DNA of 64,000 bases from an uncultured Pelagibacteraceae bacterium (GTDB taxonomy: Bacteria > Pseudomonadota > Alphaproteobacteria > Pelagibacterales > Pelagibacteraceae). Positions 8,781 to 17,490 of this stretch are shown here, in pieces. A model generated the notes under the pieces. It made no database searches, had not been told where the DNA came from, and was given only the letters and a program-made list of their open reading frames with translations. Numbering within the stretch: the stretch's first letter is position 1; the number at the start of each line of letters is the position of its first letter. A program made the position numbers and the translations under genes. Where the stretch lies: NCBI GenBank assembly GCA_902594915.1, contig CACJOA010000002.1, positions 1 to 64,000 on the forward strand, given 5' to 3'.

Positions 8781-9360
8781 CTTCTTTTTTTTCCTCTTGT
8801 GCGGCTCTCATCAGCACTTTTTCAGTTTCTTCTGCATCTGAAGGTCCCCTCTTTGGCCAACTACTTGTTTGAATGCATATAATACATCTAAAGACTTCAC
8901 TTATACCCTGAATTGTCAAAAGGGCACCAGATAAAGGTATTAGAGATTTCGCCATATAAATTTGAATCTGGGCAGGACTATTCCAACTTGTTTCTTTAAT
9001 CTTCCATGCCAACGCAGCATATTCATAACCATAAAACGCTAATGCCAAAACCCCTGGAAAGAAGAAAATAAAGTATAAAACTAAATCTATATAAGCTTGT
9101 GTTTTTTGAGAAAATAACCTGTATATTACATCACCTCTAACATGAGCTTCAGTACATAATGTATAGGCGCCTGCCATCATGAATATAGCTCCGTACATTT
9201 GTAAACTAAAATCAAAGTTCCATAAAGTTGGTGCATTTAAAGCATAAGCCATAAAAACTTCATAACAAGTACCTCCCATTAAAATTACTATGCACCACGA
9301 AAACGCTTTTCCCATAGATATACTCAAACGGTCAGCAAATTTTATATATGATCTCATCAT
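8770..9360 (-). CDS. dctQ: TRAP transporter small permease DctQ
   Basis: 196 residues with four hydrophobic helices and the DctQ-type GAYTLCTEAHVRGDVIYR segment between helices two and three. An acidic and basic cytoplasmic tail (AEETEKVLMRAAQEEKKEDV) follows. It is the partner of DctM and overlaps it by 11 bases. An 85-base gap with a GC-rich hairpin separates it from dctP, so it is likely made at a lower level than the binding protein. Confidence 0.92.
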   Translation of the reverse strand: MMRSYIKFADRLSISMGKAFSWCIVILMGGTCYEVFMAYALNAPTLWNFDFSLQMYGAIFMMAGAYTLCTEAHVRGDVIYRLFSQKTQAYIDLVLYFIFFFPGVLALAFYGYEYAALAWKIKETSWNSPAQIQIYMAKSLIPLSGALLTIQGISEVFRCIICIQTSSWPKRGPSDAEETEKVLMRAAQEEKKEDVI

Positions 9361-9403
9361 AGATATTTACTTCTATTGAATTGTCATGAAAATATCAAAT
9401 AAA

Positions 9404-9424
9404 AAGGGGGCACTGGGCCCCCTT
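9404..9424 (-). terminator. Stem-loop between dctP and dctQ (attenuator-like)
   Basis: An 8-bp perfect stem AAGGGGGC/GCCCCCTT with a 5-base loop, strikingly GC-rich in this AT-rich DNA. On the minus strand it is followed by TTTTT. It lies 22 bases after the dctP stop and 43 bases before dctQ. It probably ends most transcripts after dctP, or shields the dctP message from decay, so that the binding protein exceeds the permease. Confidence 0.8.
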
Positions 9425-9445
9425 AATAAAATTTATAAAAGTTAA

Positions 9446-10600
9446 TTATATCTTAACTTTTGCAATTGGACCAAACTCATTTTCATAAGCAAGTTTGTAA
9501 TTTGGCTGATTCATCAGCAAGTACTTCATTACTCTCTTAGCATATGCTTTTTGAGAATCCACGACTTTCTTAAAGAATGGATCTTTCTTATTAAAGTCAC
9601 CAATTACCTTATCCCAACCTTTTAATTGTTGAGCTAAGATTTCGTCCGAAGTTTGATAAACATTTACTTTATGCTCATTCATCAACTTAGCTAAGTCAGC
9701 AGAGTATCTTACTAAAGCTTTAAAGTAATTATCACTATTCGCAGCATAAGCAGCATTTTTCAATATTGCTTGATGTGCTGGTGATAAACTGTTGTATGTT
9801 TTTTTGTTAACAGGTATTTCAAACATCTCTTGAGACTGATGAAAACTTCCTAAGTGATAGTGCTTTGAAACGTCCTGCATACCAAATTGAGAGTCTGAAG
9901 TAGGGTTATTAAACTCCGCTGCTTCAATCAAACCAGTTTTCATAGCTGGTTGGATTTCACCACCTGGTAATTGTCTTACTACCATTCCCATTGCAGTTAG
10001 AACGTTTGTCGCAAGACCAACTGTTCTATACTTCATACCTTTAACATCAGATACTTTGGTTACGTTTTTTTTGAACCAACCGAAAGGTTGAGCTGGCATT
10101 GGCATATGGAAAAAACCTATATAATCAAAACCTACTTTTGCAAGAGTTTCATCATATAATTTTCTTCCTCCACCATATTCCATCCATCCCATTACTTCCT
10201 GTGATGACATACCATATGAAGGTCCTGTTCCAAATAAAGACGCAGCAGGATTTTTTCCATACCAATATGCAGTCACCCAGTGACCCATATCTAATACTCC
10301 AGAACTTACTGCTTGTCCTATTTCAGATGTCTTTACAACTGCACCAACTGGCTGAAGATCAATTTTTAATGATCCTCCAGACATATCGCTAACCATTTTA
10401 GCGTAATCACCTGCCATTTCAAAAAAGATGTTTGCACCACTTGGCCATGCAGCTTGCATCTTTAAAGTTTTTGCAGCATGTGCCTTTACATATGGCATTG
10501 CAACAGCAGCTGCAGCCACAGCACTTGCTTTAGCAGCAGTCTTAAAGAACTTACGTCTTGAAGATGTTTTTATCTTCAATGATTTATTTTCTTTTGTCAT
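9446..10600 (-). CDS. dctP: TRAP transporter substrate-binding protein DctP (TakP-like)
   Basis: Periplasmic binding protein of 384 residues. The N-terminus has a twin-arginine-type signal (TSSRRKFFKTAAKASAVAAA.. AHA), so it may be exported folded by Tat. The mature part has RTVGLATNVLTAMGM, LPGGEIQPAMKTGLIEAAEF (the DctP-family stretch with the carboxylate-binding Arg upstream) and FNNPTSDSQFGM. This resembles the TakP branch, which binds 2-oxo acids. The link to 2-hydroxyacid enzymes upstream fits a monocarboxylate ligand. An AGGAG site 7 bases before the ATG suggests strong translation. Confidence 0.92.
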   Translation of the reverse strand: MTKENKSLKIKTSSRRKFFKTAAKASAVAAAAVAMPYVKAHAAKTLKMQAAWPSGANIFFEMAGDYAKMVSDMSGGSLKIDLQPVGAVVKTSEIGQAVSSGVLDMGHWVTAYWYGKNPAASLFGTGPSYGMSSQEVMGWMEYGGGRKLYDETLAKVGFDYIGFFHMPMPAQPFGWFKKNVTKVSDVKGMKYRTVGLATNVLTAMGMVVRQLPGGEIQPAMKTGLIEAAEFNNPTSDSQFGMQDVSKHYHLGSFHQSQEMFEIPVNKKTYNSLSPAHQAILKNAAYAANSDNYFKALVRYSADLAKLMNEHKVNVYQTSDEILAQQLKGWDKVIGDFNKKDPFFKKVVDSQKAYAKRVMKYLLMNQPNYKLAYENEFGPIAKVKI

Positions 10601-10721
10601 TATTACTCCTATTAAAGTTAATTAACTGACGAAATTAAGCACAAAAGATGAATAGAGTCTTTCTAAAAAGTGACACATTTTAACAAAAATACAATCTGGA
10701 ATTGATTCTTTAGCTGATTTT

Positions 10722-11675
10722 TTAGTTTACTTTATTAATACAATTTCCTGTTCGAAAGAATTCATCTAAGTTATCAATAGCAAGATTAGCCATTGCAGTT
10801 CTGGTTTCTTTAGTGGCACTGCCAACATGAGGAAGAATAAATGCGCTTGGATGATTGAGATACCCAGGATTTAAATTTGGCTCATTTTTATATACATCTA
10901 GACCAACCGCATAAACTTTTCTTCTATTTAATGCGTCAATCATTGCTTCATCCTCAACTATATCTCCTCTAGCAACATTTGTTACCACAGCACCTTTGGG
11001 AAGATATTCTATCGTATCTTTATTAATCATATTGATTGTCTCTTTAGAAGCTGGACAACAAATAGATAAAACATCTGAGACTTTCATTAAATCTTTAAGA
11101 TTATCATGATAATTTGCTCCTTGTTCTTTTTCCTGAATCAATCGGGATCTATTATGATAATGAATTACCATACCTAAAGATTTTGCGACCTTTGCTATTT
11201 TTTGACCAATTCTACCCATACCTAAAATTCCTAACCTCGCTCCAGTTAATTGCTTTCCAATTAAAAGATCTGCAGACCAAATCCAACCTCCTTTTCTGGC
11301 TCTTTCAATTCCTTCTGCTGCCCTTCTGCATGCTCCAAGAATTAGTAGAACACCTATTTCTGCAGTAGCATCGGTTAACACTTCAGGCGTATTAGTAACT
11401 ACAATACCTTTTTGTTTTGCTGCTTCTAGGTCTATATTTCCAAATCCAACCGCAAAATTAGAAATTATTTTAACAGTATCTGGTAATTGGTTAATTGTTT
11501 TTGCATCTAACTTATCAGTCAAAGCCGATAATATTCCATCATGTTTTTTACTTAATTCAATTAATCTTTTTTGTGAGTAAAGCTCATCATTAAGATTAAG
11601 GCTTGCATCAAAAGTTTTTTTTGCTTTATCTTCACAAGAACTTAACAATTTTCTGGTTATAAGTATTTTTTTCAT
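10722..11675 (-). CDS. D-isomer-specific 2-hydroxyacid dehydrogenase (glyoxylate/hydroxypyruvate reductase-like)
   Basis: NAD(P)-dependent interconversion of 2-oxo and D-2-hydroxy acids. The Rossmann motif is GILGMGRIGQKIAKVAKSLG. Catalytic residues are visible: Arg in NVARGDIVED, Glu in KNEPNLNP and His in LPHVGSATKETR. An HNRS motif after the second strand (IHYHNRSRL) suggests NADPH preference. At 317 residues it has the usual length and resembles glyoxylate reductases (GyaR type). It is the last gene of the run starting at the FMN dehydrogenases. The gap to dctP is 121 bases, which probably holds the dctP promoter. Confidence 0.92.
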   Translation of the reverse strand: MKKILITRKLLSSCEDKAKKTFDASLNLNDELYSQKRLIELSKKHDGILSALTDKLDAKTINQLPDTVKIISNFAVGFGNIDLEAAKQKGIVVTNTPEVLTDATAEIGVLLILGACRRAAEGIERARKGGWIWSADLLIGKQLTGARLGILGMGRIGQKIAKVAKSLGMVIHYHNRSRLIQEKEQGANYHDNLKDLMKVSDVLSICCPASKETINMINKDTIEYLPKGAVVTNVARGDIVEDEAMIDALNRRKVYAVGLDVYKNEPNLNPGYLNHPSAFILPHVGSATKETRTAMANLAIDNLDEFFRTGNCINKVN

Positions 11676-11685
11676 AAATTTATTA

Positions 11686-13059
11686 CTAATTTAGATCAAA
11701 TATTTTTCCAGGGTTCATAATATTATTTTGATCAATACTTCTTTTAATTATTTTCATTAGAGGAATGTTATCACCATGTTCTTTTAATAAATATTCTTTT
11801 TTATGAAGACCGACCCCATGTTCCCCTGTAATAGTTCCATTTAAATCTAAAGTCTTTTGAATCAATAAATCACTAAAATCTCTAATTTTATGATAAGTCT
11901 TCTTTTTTGTTGGATCATAAGGTAAAAGTACATGAAAATTGCCATCACCCAAATGACCCACCATGGGAGCTCTTAGACCAAGTTTTTTTGTTTGTTCCTC
12001 GGCAAAATTTACACATTCGGTAATTTTTGATATTGGAAGACACACATCTGTTGAGTAAACTCTACCATTATTTATCAAAGCTTTTACTGAATAATAAACA
12101 TCCCATCTCGCTTTCCAAAGCTTATTTCTTTCCTCTAAATCCTTTGCCCACTTAAATGAGCTACCATTGTTATCATTTGAAATTTCCTCAACAATTTTGA
12201 TATTTTCTTTGTTTGATACTTCTGACCCATGAAATTCAAAAAAAAGAGTTGGTACAGCTTTAACATCTTGAAGTTTTGAGTAATTAATACTAATTTCCAT
12301 TTGATCTTTATTAAGCATTTCAATTCTTGCAATAGGAACTCCATATTGAATTACTTGTTGAGCGGTTTGTACCGCCATTTTTAACGATGGAAAATGGCAT
12401 ACAGCGCTCATAATACTTTCTGGTATTGGGGATAGCCTTAATTGAATTTCTGTTATTATTCCTAATGTGCCCTCAGACCCAATGAAAAGGTTCGTTAGGT
12501 TATATCCAGATGAAGTTTTTTTAGTTCTACCTCCAGTTTTAATTATATCTCCATTTGGAAGAACAACTGTTAGACCGGTTATAACAGTTTTCATTGTTCC
12601 ATATTTTACGGCCATTGTTCCTGATGCAGAAGTTGAGGCCATACCTCCAATAGCTGCATTAGCGCCTGGATCAATTGGGAAAAAAACCCCATCCTCTCTT
12701 AAGTAATCATTTAGTTGTTCTTTAGTTACGCAAGCTTGAACTCTACAATCAAAATCTTCAACGTTTACATTTAAAATTTTATTCATTTTTTCCAAACATA
12801 CAGTGATACCTTTCTCATTTCCTACAACATTTCCTTCTAGAGATGTTCCAGTACCAAAAGGTACAACTGGTACTTTATGCTGATTACATAATTTAAGTAC
12901 TTTTGAAACTTCCTCATTTGTTTCAGGAAAAACTACAGCCTTAGACAAAACTGGATCAAAAGTATCCTCGCCTCGGGCATAGTTTGCTCTTGTCGACTCT
13001 GATGTAGAAAATCTTCCATTTAAGATTCTTTTTAATTCTTTTTGAACTTGGTCATTCAT
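11686..13059 (-). CDS. FAD-linked D-2-hydroxyacid oxidase/dehydrogenase (GlcD/D-lactate dehydrogenase type)
   Basis: A 457-residue flavoprotein of the vanillyl-alcohol-oxidase fold. FAD-binding stretches are PVVPFGTGTSLEGNVV, DPGANAAIGGMASTSASGT and GSEGTLGIITEIQLRL. The C-terminal domain has MVGHLGDGNFHVLLP and ITGEHGVGLHKKEYL, characteristic of D-lactate and glycolate dehydrogenases. It likely oxidises a D-2-hydroxy acid and passes electrons to the quinone pool or cytochrome c. The stand-alone form without GlcE/GlcF argues for D-lactate dehydrogenase rather than the three-part glycolate oxidase. It lies 10 bases upstream of the NAD(P)-linked dehydrogenase gene. Confidence 0.92.
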   Translation of the reverse strand: MNDQVQKELKRILNGRFSTSESTRANYARGEDTFDPVLSKAVVFPETNEEVSKVLKLCNQHKVPVVPFGTGTSLEGNVVGNEKGITVCLEKMNKILNVNVEDFDCRVQACVTKEQLNDYLREDGVFFPIDPGANAAIGGMASTSASGTMAVKYGTMKTVITGLTVVLPNGDIIKTGGRTKKTSSGYNLTNLFIGSEGTLGIITEIQLRLSPIPESIMSAVCHFPSLKMAVQTAQQVIQYGVPIARIEMLNKDQMEISINYSKLQDVKAVPTLFFEFHGSEVSNKENIKIVEEISNDNNGSSFKWAKDLEERNKLWKARWDVYYSVKALINNGRVYSTDVCLPISKITECVNFAEEQTKKLGLRAPMVGHLGDGNFHVLLPYDPTKKKTYHKIRDFSDLLIQKTLDLNGTITGEHGVGLHKKEYLLKEHGDNIPLMKIIKRSIDQNNIMNPGKIFDLN

Positions 13060-13097
13060 TTAAAGAATATTAATAAAAAATAAAACAAAAATACAGC

Positions 13098-14264
13098 TTA
13101 TTTCGTTAGCATTTTTTTTATGTTTTCTAAAGCTTGAGAAATATTATCTCTTGAAGCTGCAAAACTAAATCTAACGTAATTTTGGCAAGTTTCACCAAAT
13201 GCTGTTCCTGGAACTATTGCAACACCAGCTTCATGCATAGCCTTCCTAGCAAATTCAGCACCATTCATTCCAGTTCCAATTACTTTTGGAAATGCATAAA
13301 AAGCTCCTCCGGGTAAACTACATTCTACACCTGGTAAATCATTTAGTCCCTTATAAATTAAATCTCTTCTTTGGGTGAATTTTTCCATCATTTCATTAAT
13401 TGAGTCATCTGGTCCATCTAAAGCAGCAATACCAGCAAACTGGGCTGCAGCGTTAACGCAAGAAACACTATTGATTAGTAATTTATTTACATGTTCAACT
13501 AAGTGCTGTGGCCAAAAGCTCCAACCAAGTCTCCAGCCTGTCATTGAATAAGCTTTACTCCATCCTTCTAACACTATTAATCTTTCTCTTAACTCTGGGT
13601 AATTGAAAAATGAAGGCATTTCTTTATTATCAAAAATTTGCCTACTATAAATTTCATCGCTTAATATTGTGACATGCGGATGTTTTTTTAGGCCATCAGC
13701 TAAAAAATCAATATCTTTTTTCTCAACGAAACTACCTGTGGGGTTATTTGGATTTATTAAAATTAACAATCGAGTCTTATCTGTAATTAAAGATAATATC
13801 TTATCTGGATTAAACCTTAGATCCTTATCTTCTGTCAAATCATATGTTACAGAAGTGGAGCCAGTGTAATTTATCATCGACTCATAAATAGGAAATGCGG
13901 GTGTTGGGTGTATTATTTCTGCGCCAGGTTCTCCAAAGCATTGAATAGCATATGTCATCGTAGGTTTTCCGCCTGGCATTATTAAAATTCTCTCAAAATC
14001 TATATCAACACTATAACGTTTTTTTATCCATCTAATCACTGCCTGTCTACATTCTGGGATTCCATTAGACATAACGTAACCATGATGCCCATCATCTAAT
14101 GCTTTTTTTGCAGCCTCTACTACATGTTTTGGTGTTTTAAAGTCCGGCTGGCCTAAACCCAAATGAATCATTGGTTTTCCTTGTGCCTCTAATTTTTTTG
14201 CTTCAGCCAAAACTGAAAACGCTGTTTCAGTGCCTAGTCTATTTAAACTTTGTGCTAATTTCAT
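13098..14264 (-). CDS. PLP-dependent aminotransferase, class I/II (AspC-like)
   Basis: A fold-type I aminotransferase of 388 residues. Visible are LGLGQPDFKTPKHV at the start, LLILINPNNPTGSFV, the Asp-Tyr of ILSDEIYSRQIF, the PLP lysine in EGWSKAYSMTGWRLGW, and the C-terminal substrate Arg in NYVRFSFAAS. It converts a 2-oxo acid to the amino acid or the reverse; exact partners are unknown. Its position between the FMN and FAD hydroxyacid oxidases implies it handles the oxo acid they produce. It lies 15 bases after the FMN dehydrogenase gene. Confidence 0.93.
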   Translation of the reverse strand: MKLAQSLNRLGTETAFSVLAEAKKLEAQGKPMIHLGLGQPDFKTPKHVVEAAKKALDDGHHGYVMSNGIPECRQAVIRWIKKRYSVDIDFERILIMPGGKPTMTYAIQCFGEPGAEIIHPTPAFPIYESMINYTGSTSVTYDLTEDKDLRFNPDKILSLITDKTRLLILINPNNPTGSFVEKKDIDFLADGLKKHPHVTILSDEIYSRQIFDNKEMPSFFNYPELRERLIVLEGWSKAYSMTGWRLGWSFWPQHLVEHVNKLLINSVSCVNAAAQFAGIAALDGPDDSINEMMEKFTQRRDLIYKGLNDLPGVECSLPGGAFYAFPKVIGTGMNGAEFARKAMHEAGVAIVPGTAFGETCQNYVRFSFAASRDNISQALENIKKMLTK

Positions 14265-14279
14265 TATTTATCCTTTTTT

Positions 14280-15437
14280 TTAATTTCCATTTCTATAAAT
14301 TAATTTTGAACTATTCAACTCTTTTAAATTTTTACAGCCCATAAGCACCATATTTCTATTTATTTCATCGTGCATATTTTTTAGTAAATGTTCTACACCT
14401 TTTTGTCCACCTGCGGCTAAAGAGAACAAAAACATTTTACCAAAACTACATGCTTTTGCACCAGCAGCAATCGCTTTTAAGACATGAGTACCTCTTCTTA
14501 CCCCTCCATCTAAAATTATTTCCAATTTATCACCCACAGCATCAGAAATTGCTTTAACTTGATCAAAAGGTGAGCGTGATCCATCAAGTTGTCGTCCACC
14601 ATGATTAGAAACCATAATAGCTGTACACCCTATATCAATAGCCCTTTTTGCATCTTCTACAGACATAACTCCTTTTAGTGCAAAAGGACCATTCCACTTT
14701 TTTGCACAATACTCTGCATCTTTCCAGCCCATCAATGGATCATACTGCTCATTTATATACTCAATTACCGACTTTGAAATATTTGTTCCTTTATCTGTCT
14801 TTTTTTTTACATTTGAAAGTTCAAATTTTTTTCCAGTTAGATAATTAAACACCCAGTATGGTCTTGCAGCAAAACTTATTAGACTTTGAAGTGTAAGTTT
14901 TGGTGGTGTTGTAAATCCTGTTCTGTGGTCTTTTTCTCTGTTACCTGCAACTAATGTGTCTACAGTTAGACACATTGCATCAAATCCTGATCTTCTTGAT
15001 CTGTCAATCAAATCATCAGTTATGGATTTGTCTTTATGAACATAAAGTTGAAATAATTTTGGTCCACTTGAAATATTAGATATTTCCTCAATAGAGTTAT
15101 TGCTCATGGATGACATGCTGTAAAAGGTTCCAAATTTTTCTGCTGCTCTTGCTGAAGCTTTATCACCATCAGAATGATAAAGTCTTTGCATCGCGGCTGG
15201 GGAAAGAAAAATTGGCATATCTATTTTTCTTCCAAACAAAGTTGTAGATAAATCTGGCTCTCCTACGTTAGCAAGCACATTTGGAACTAAATCACACTCA
15301 TTAAATGACTCAGTGTTTCTTCTTAAAGTAGACTCATCATCAGCTCCTCCATCTATATAATGGAAAATTGGTGAGGGTAATTTTTTTTTAGCTAATTTTC
15401 TAAAATCTTCGAAATTTTGACAATTTTTTAAACTCAC
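14280..15437 (-). CDS. lldD: FMN-dependent L-2-hydroxyacid dehydrogenase (LldD family), copy 2
   Basis: A 385-residue TIM-barrel flavoenzyme oxidising an L-2-hydroxy acid such as L-lactate. The family's active-site residues are visible: Tyr in FHYIDGGADDE, Tyr in FQLYVHKDK, CLTVDTLVAGNREKD, the FMN-phosphate Lys in FALKGVMSVEDAK, and the catalytic His and Arg in VSNHGGRQLDGSRSPFDQ. The start is a GTG whose G overlaps the TAG stop of the paralogue upstream (TAGTG), so translation is coupled. It is clearly a tandem duplicate of that gene, diverged most in the loop after KKFEL. The specificity of each copy is unknown. Confidence 0.93.
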   Translation of the reverse strand: MSLKNCQNFEDFRKLAKKKLPSPIFHYIDGGADDESTLRRNTESFNECDLVPNVLANVGEPDLSTTLFGRKIDMPIFLSPAAMQRLYHSDGDKASARAAEKFGTFYSMSSMSNNSIEEISNISSGPKLFQLYVHKDKSITDDLIDRSRRSGFDAMCLTVDTLVAGNREKDHRTGFTTPPKLTLQSLISFAARPYWVFNYLTGKKFELSNVKKKTDKGTNISKSVIEYINEQYDPLMGWKDAEYCAKKWNGPFALKGVMSVEDAKRAIDIGCTAIMVSNHGGRQLDGSRSPFDQVKAISDAVGDKLEIILDGGVRRGTHVLKAIAAGAKACSFGKMFLFSLAAGGQKGVEHLLKNMHDEINRNMVLMGCKNLKELNSSKLIYRNGN

Positions 15438-16588
15438 TATCTTCTAAATCTTAAATTACTTCTATTTAAATCACTTATTTTTGTGCAACCCATTAGTTTC
15501 ATGTCCCTAACTAACTCAGCCTTATATTTATCTATAGCTCTTTCTACACCTGCCTGACCTCCTGCTGCTAAAGCATAAAGATATAATCTTCCTCCAGAGC
15601 AAGCCTTAGCTCCTAATGATAGTGCTTTAAGCATATGAGTACCTCTATGAATTCCACCTTCACAAATCACATCTAGTTTATCACCAACCGCATCTACAAT
15701 TTCTGCAAGTTGATCAAATGGAGACCTAGATCCATCAAGTTGTCGTCCGCCATGATTTGAAACCATTATACCTGTGCATCCAATGTCTACGGCTTTCTTT
15801 GCATCTTCAACACTCATTATTCCTTTAAGAGCAAAGTGGCCACCCCACTTAGAACATAGTTTTTCAGCATCTTTCCAATTCATAGATTGATCTAACATAG
15901 TAGAAAAATAGTTACCAATTGAGGAATTAGTGCTAGTTCCCTCTTTAACAAAATCTTGGAGATGAGGCAATTCAAACTTACCTTTCGTCAAATAATTTAT
16001 TCCCCACATTGGTTTAACAGCAAAACTTATTAAACTTGATAAAGTTAATCTTGGAGGAGATGTAAAACCAGTTCTTAAATCTCTTTCACGATTACCACCT
16101 GTTATTGTATCAACTGTTAGAGCCATAACATCAAACTTGGCTGCTTTAGCTCTCTCTAAACAAGAATCATTAAGACCTCTGTCTTTATGGAAATAAAACT
16201 GAAACATTTTAGGTGTGTCTATCATTGAGGAAATCTCCTCTACACTTACCGTGGCTAAAGCTGAAACGCCAAACATGGTATTAAATTTTTGCGCAGCCCT
16301 TCCTACAGCTCTTTCCCCATCGTAATGAAAAAGTCTCTGAAGTGCAGTCGGTGAAAGATAAAAGGGTAAATCTAATTTTTTCCCAAAAATTGTAGTTGAT
16401 AAATCCACATTCTCAACTCCTCTTAAAACATTGGGAACTAGATCAACGTCATCAAATGCGCTTGTGTTTCTTTTATAAGTTATTTCATCATCAGCAGCAC
16501 CATCAATATAATGAAAAATTGGTGAAGGTAATCTTTTTTTAGCTAATTTTCTAAAATCACTAAAATTGTGGCAATCTTTTAAATTCAT
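15437..16588 (-). CDS. lldD: FMN-dependent L-2-hydroxyacid dehydrogenase (LldD family), copy 1
   Basis: 383 residues, same family and same residues as the downstream copy: FHYIDGAADDE, FQFYFHKDRGL, ALTVDTITGGNRERDLRTG, FALKGIMSVEDAKKAVDIG and VSNHGGRQLDGSRSPFDQL. It is the first enzyme gene of the leftward hydroxyacid block, preceded at 9 bases by the PagL-like gene. The two copies share most of their core but differ in the mobile loop after LTKGKFEL and in the segment facing the substrate (FGVSALATVSVEEI here, FYSMSSMSNNSIEEI in the other). That suggests different substrates rather than simple dosage. Confidence 0.93.
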   Translation of the reverse strand: MNLKDCHNFSDFRKLAKKRLPSPIFHYIDGAADDEITYKRNTSAFDDVDLVPNVLRGVENVDLSTTIFGKKLDLPFYLSPTALQRLFHYDGERAVGRAAQKFNTMFGVSALATVSVEEISSMIDTPKMFQFYFHKDRGLNDSCLERAKAAKFDVMALTVDTITGGNRERDLRTGFTSPPRLTLSSLISFAVKPMWGINYLTKGKFELPHLQDFVKEGTSTNSSIGNYFSTMLDQSMNWKDAEKLCSKWGGHFALKGIMSVEDAKKAVDIGCTGIMVSNHGGRQLDGSRSPFDQLAEIVDAVGDKLDVICEGGIHRGTHMLKALSLGAKACSGGRLYLYALAAGGQAGVERAIDKYKAELVRDMKLMGCTKISDLNRSNLRFRR

Positions 16589-16597
16589 GAGAAACTC

Positions 16598-17110
16598 TTA
16601 AAACTTTTTGAAAAAATTAAACATATAACTATTTGCCCCAGGATTCTTGGACCCTAAGCTTGCATTTGATAAATGATTATATGAAAAACCTAGTTGACTT
16701 TCTTTTGGTAATTCAAGTGAAAATTGTAATTCACTCTTAAATTCTAGTTCATGACCAAGATCTTTGCCATCTCCTTGATTATAATATCCTGGAGTAAAGC
16801 TAGGCGTAAAATTTAATTCACCTATCTTATATTGGGCCTGCACTCCAGTATAAAAATACGTTGCATTATCAGCGGTTATCATAGCTCCAGTTATGGGAGA
16901 TAGATTTCCAAAAAAAGTATTTCTATTTAAATCCTCATTTTGATGTTGTATTCCAATTAGAGTCGATTTTTTTCCATCATCACTAAAATCAAACATTCCA
17001 GTGTAAATACTAAATTCAGTGTTTTTGTTTTTCAAATTCGTCTCCTCTGCATTAACAACAGAAAAAGTAAAAAAAACAGCAACAACAGTAAGTAATTTAA
17101 AAGAATTCAT
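16598..17110 (-). CDS. PagL-like acyloxyacyl hydrolase family outer-membrane protein
   Basis: About 170 residues with a signal peptide (MNSFKLLTVVAVFFTFSVVNA). The rest is beta-strand-rich and ends in Phe, as outer-membrane barrels do. Near the C-terminus FSYNHLSNASLGSKNPGANS matches the HxSNA active-site stretch of the lipid A 3-O-deacylase PagL. The third catalytic position, Glu 14 residues after the His in Pseudomonas PagL, is Asn here, so activity is uncertain. The start is ATG at 17110; a TTG three codons upstream is less likely. It lies between the ccm genes and the hydroxyacid block, 9 bases from the latter. Confidence 0.75.
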   Translation of the reverse strand: MNSFKLLTVVAVFFTFSVVNAEETNLKNKNTEFSIYTGMFDFSDDGKKSTLIGIQHQNEDLNRNTFFGNLSPITGAMITADNATYFYTGVQAQYKIGELNFTPSFTPGYYNQGDGKDLGHELEFKSELQFSLELPKESQLGFSYNHLSNASLGSKNPGANSYMFNFFKKF

Positions 17111-17124
17111 TTTTAGCAATATAC

Positions 17125-17490
17125 TCAGTTTTTTTTAATAATAAATAACTTAAATAATATTGCACCCCCAAATATAAATAACAATATAGGTAATATCCAT
17201 AAAAAATAGGTATTTTCATTAAATTCTGGATCATATAAAATCCATTCACCATATTTTTCTTTTAAAAAATCATAAATATCTTTTTCAGAATTTCCTTCTT
17301 GTAATTTTTTTTCAACTAATGTCTTTAAACTATTGGCAAATTCAGAATCAGAGTCGTATACAGATTGACCCTGACAAATAAGACAGCGTAAATTTTTAGT
17401 TATTTTATTTTTTAAATCTATATTTTGAGCATTTAATAATGAAGAATTAAGTATTAAAAAAAGAATTATAAAGTATCTTAAAAATTTCAT
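17125..17490 (-). CDS. ccmH: Cytochrome c maturation protein CcmH
   Basis: Membrane-anchored thiol reductase for apocytochrome c. It has a signal peptide, the LRCLICQGQSVYDSDS motif with Cys36 and Cys39, KEKYGEWILYDPEFNENTY and a C-terminal membrane helix (about residues 96-117). The 121-residue length is that of the N-terminal CcmH/CycL module only. No CcmI-like part is fused or adjacent. It overlaps ccmG by 4 bases and is the last gene of ccmCDEFGH. The PagL-like gene begins 14 bases further on. Confidence 0.95.
   Translation of the reverse strand: MKFLRYFIILFLILNSSLLNAQNIDLKNKITKNLRCLICQGQSVYDSDSEFANSLKTLVEKKLQEGNSEKDIYDFLKEKYGEWILYDPEFNENTYFLWILPILLFIFGGAILFKLFIIKKN

Noticed and set aside
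10601-10721. Regulatory RNA or operator upstream of dctP
   Set aside because: Only a TTAATTAA palindrome and no stable helix found; presumably it just holds the promoter.
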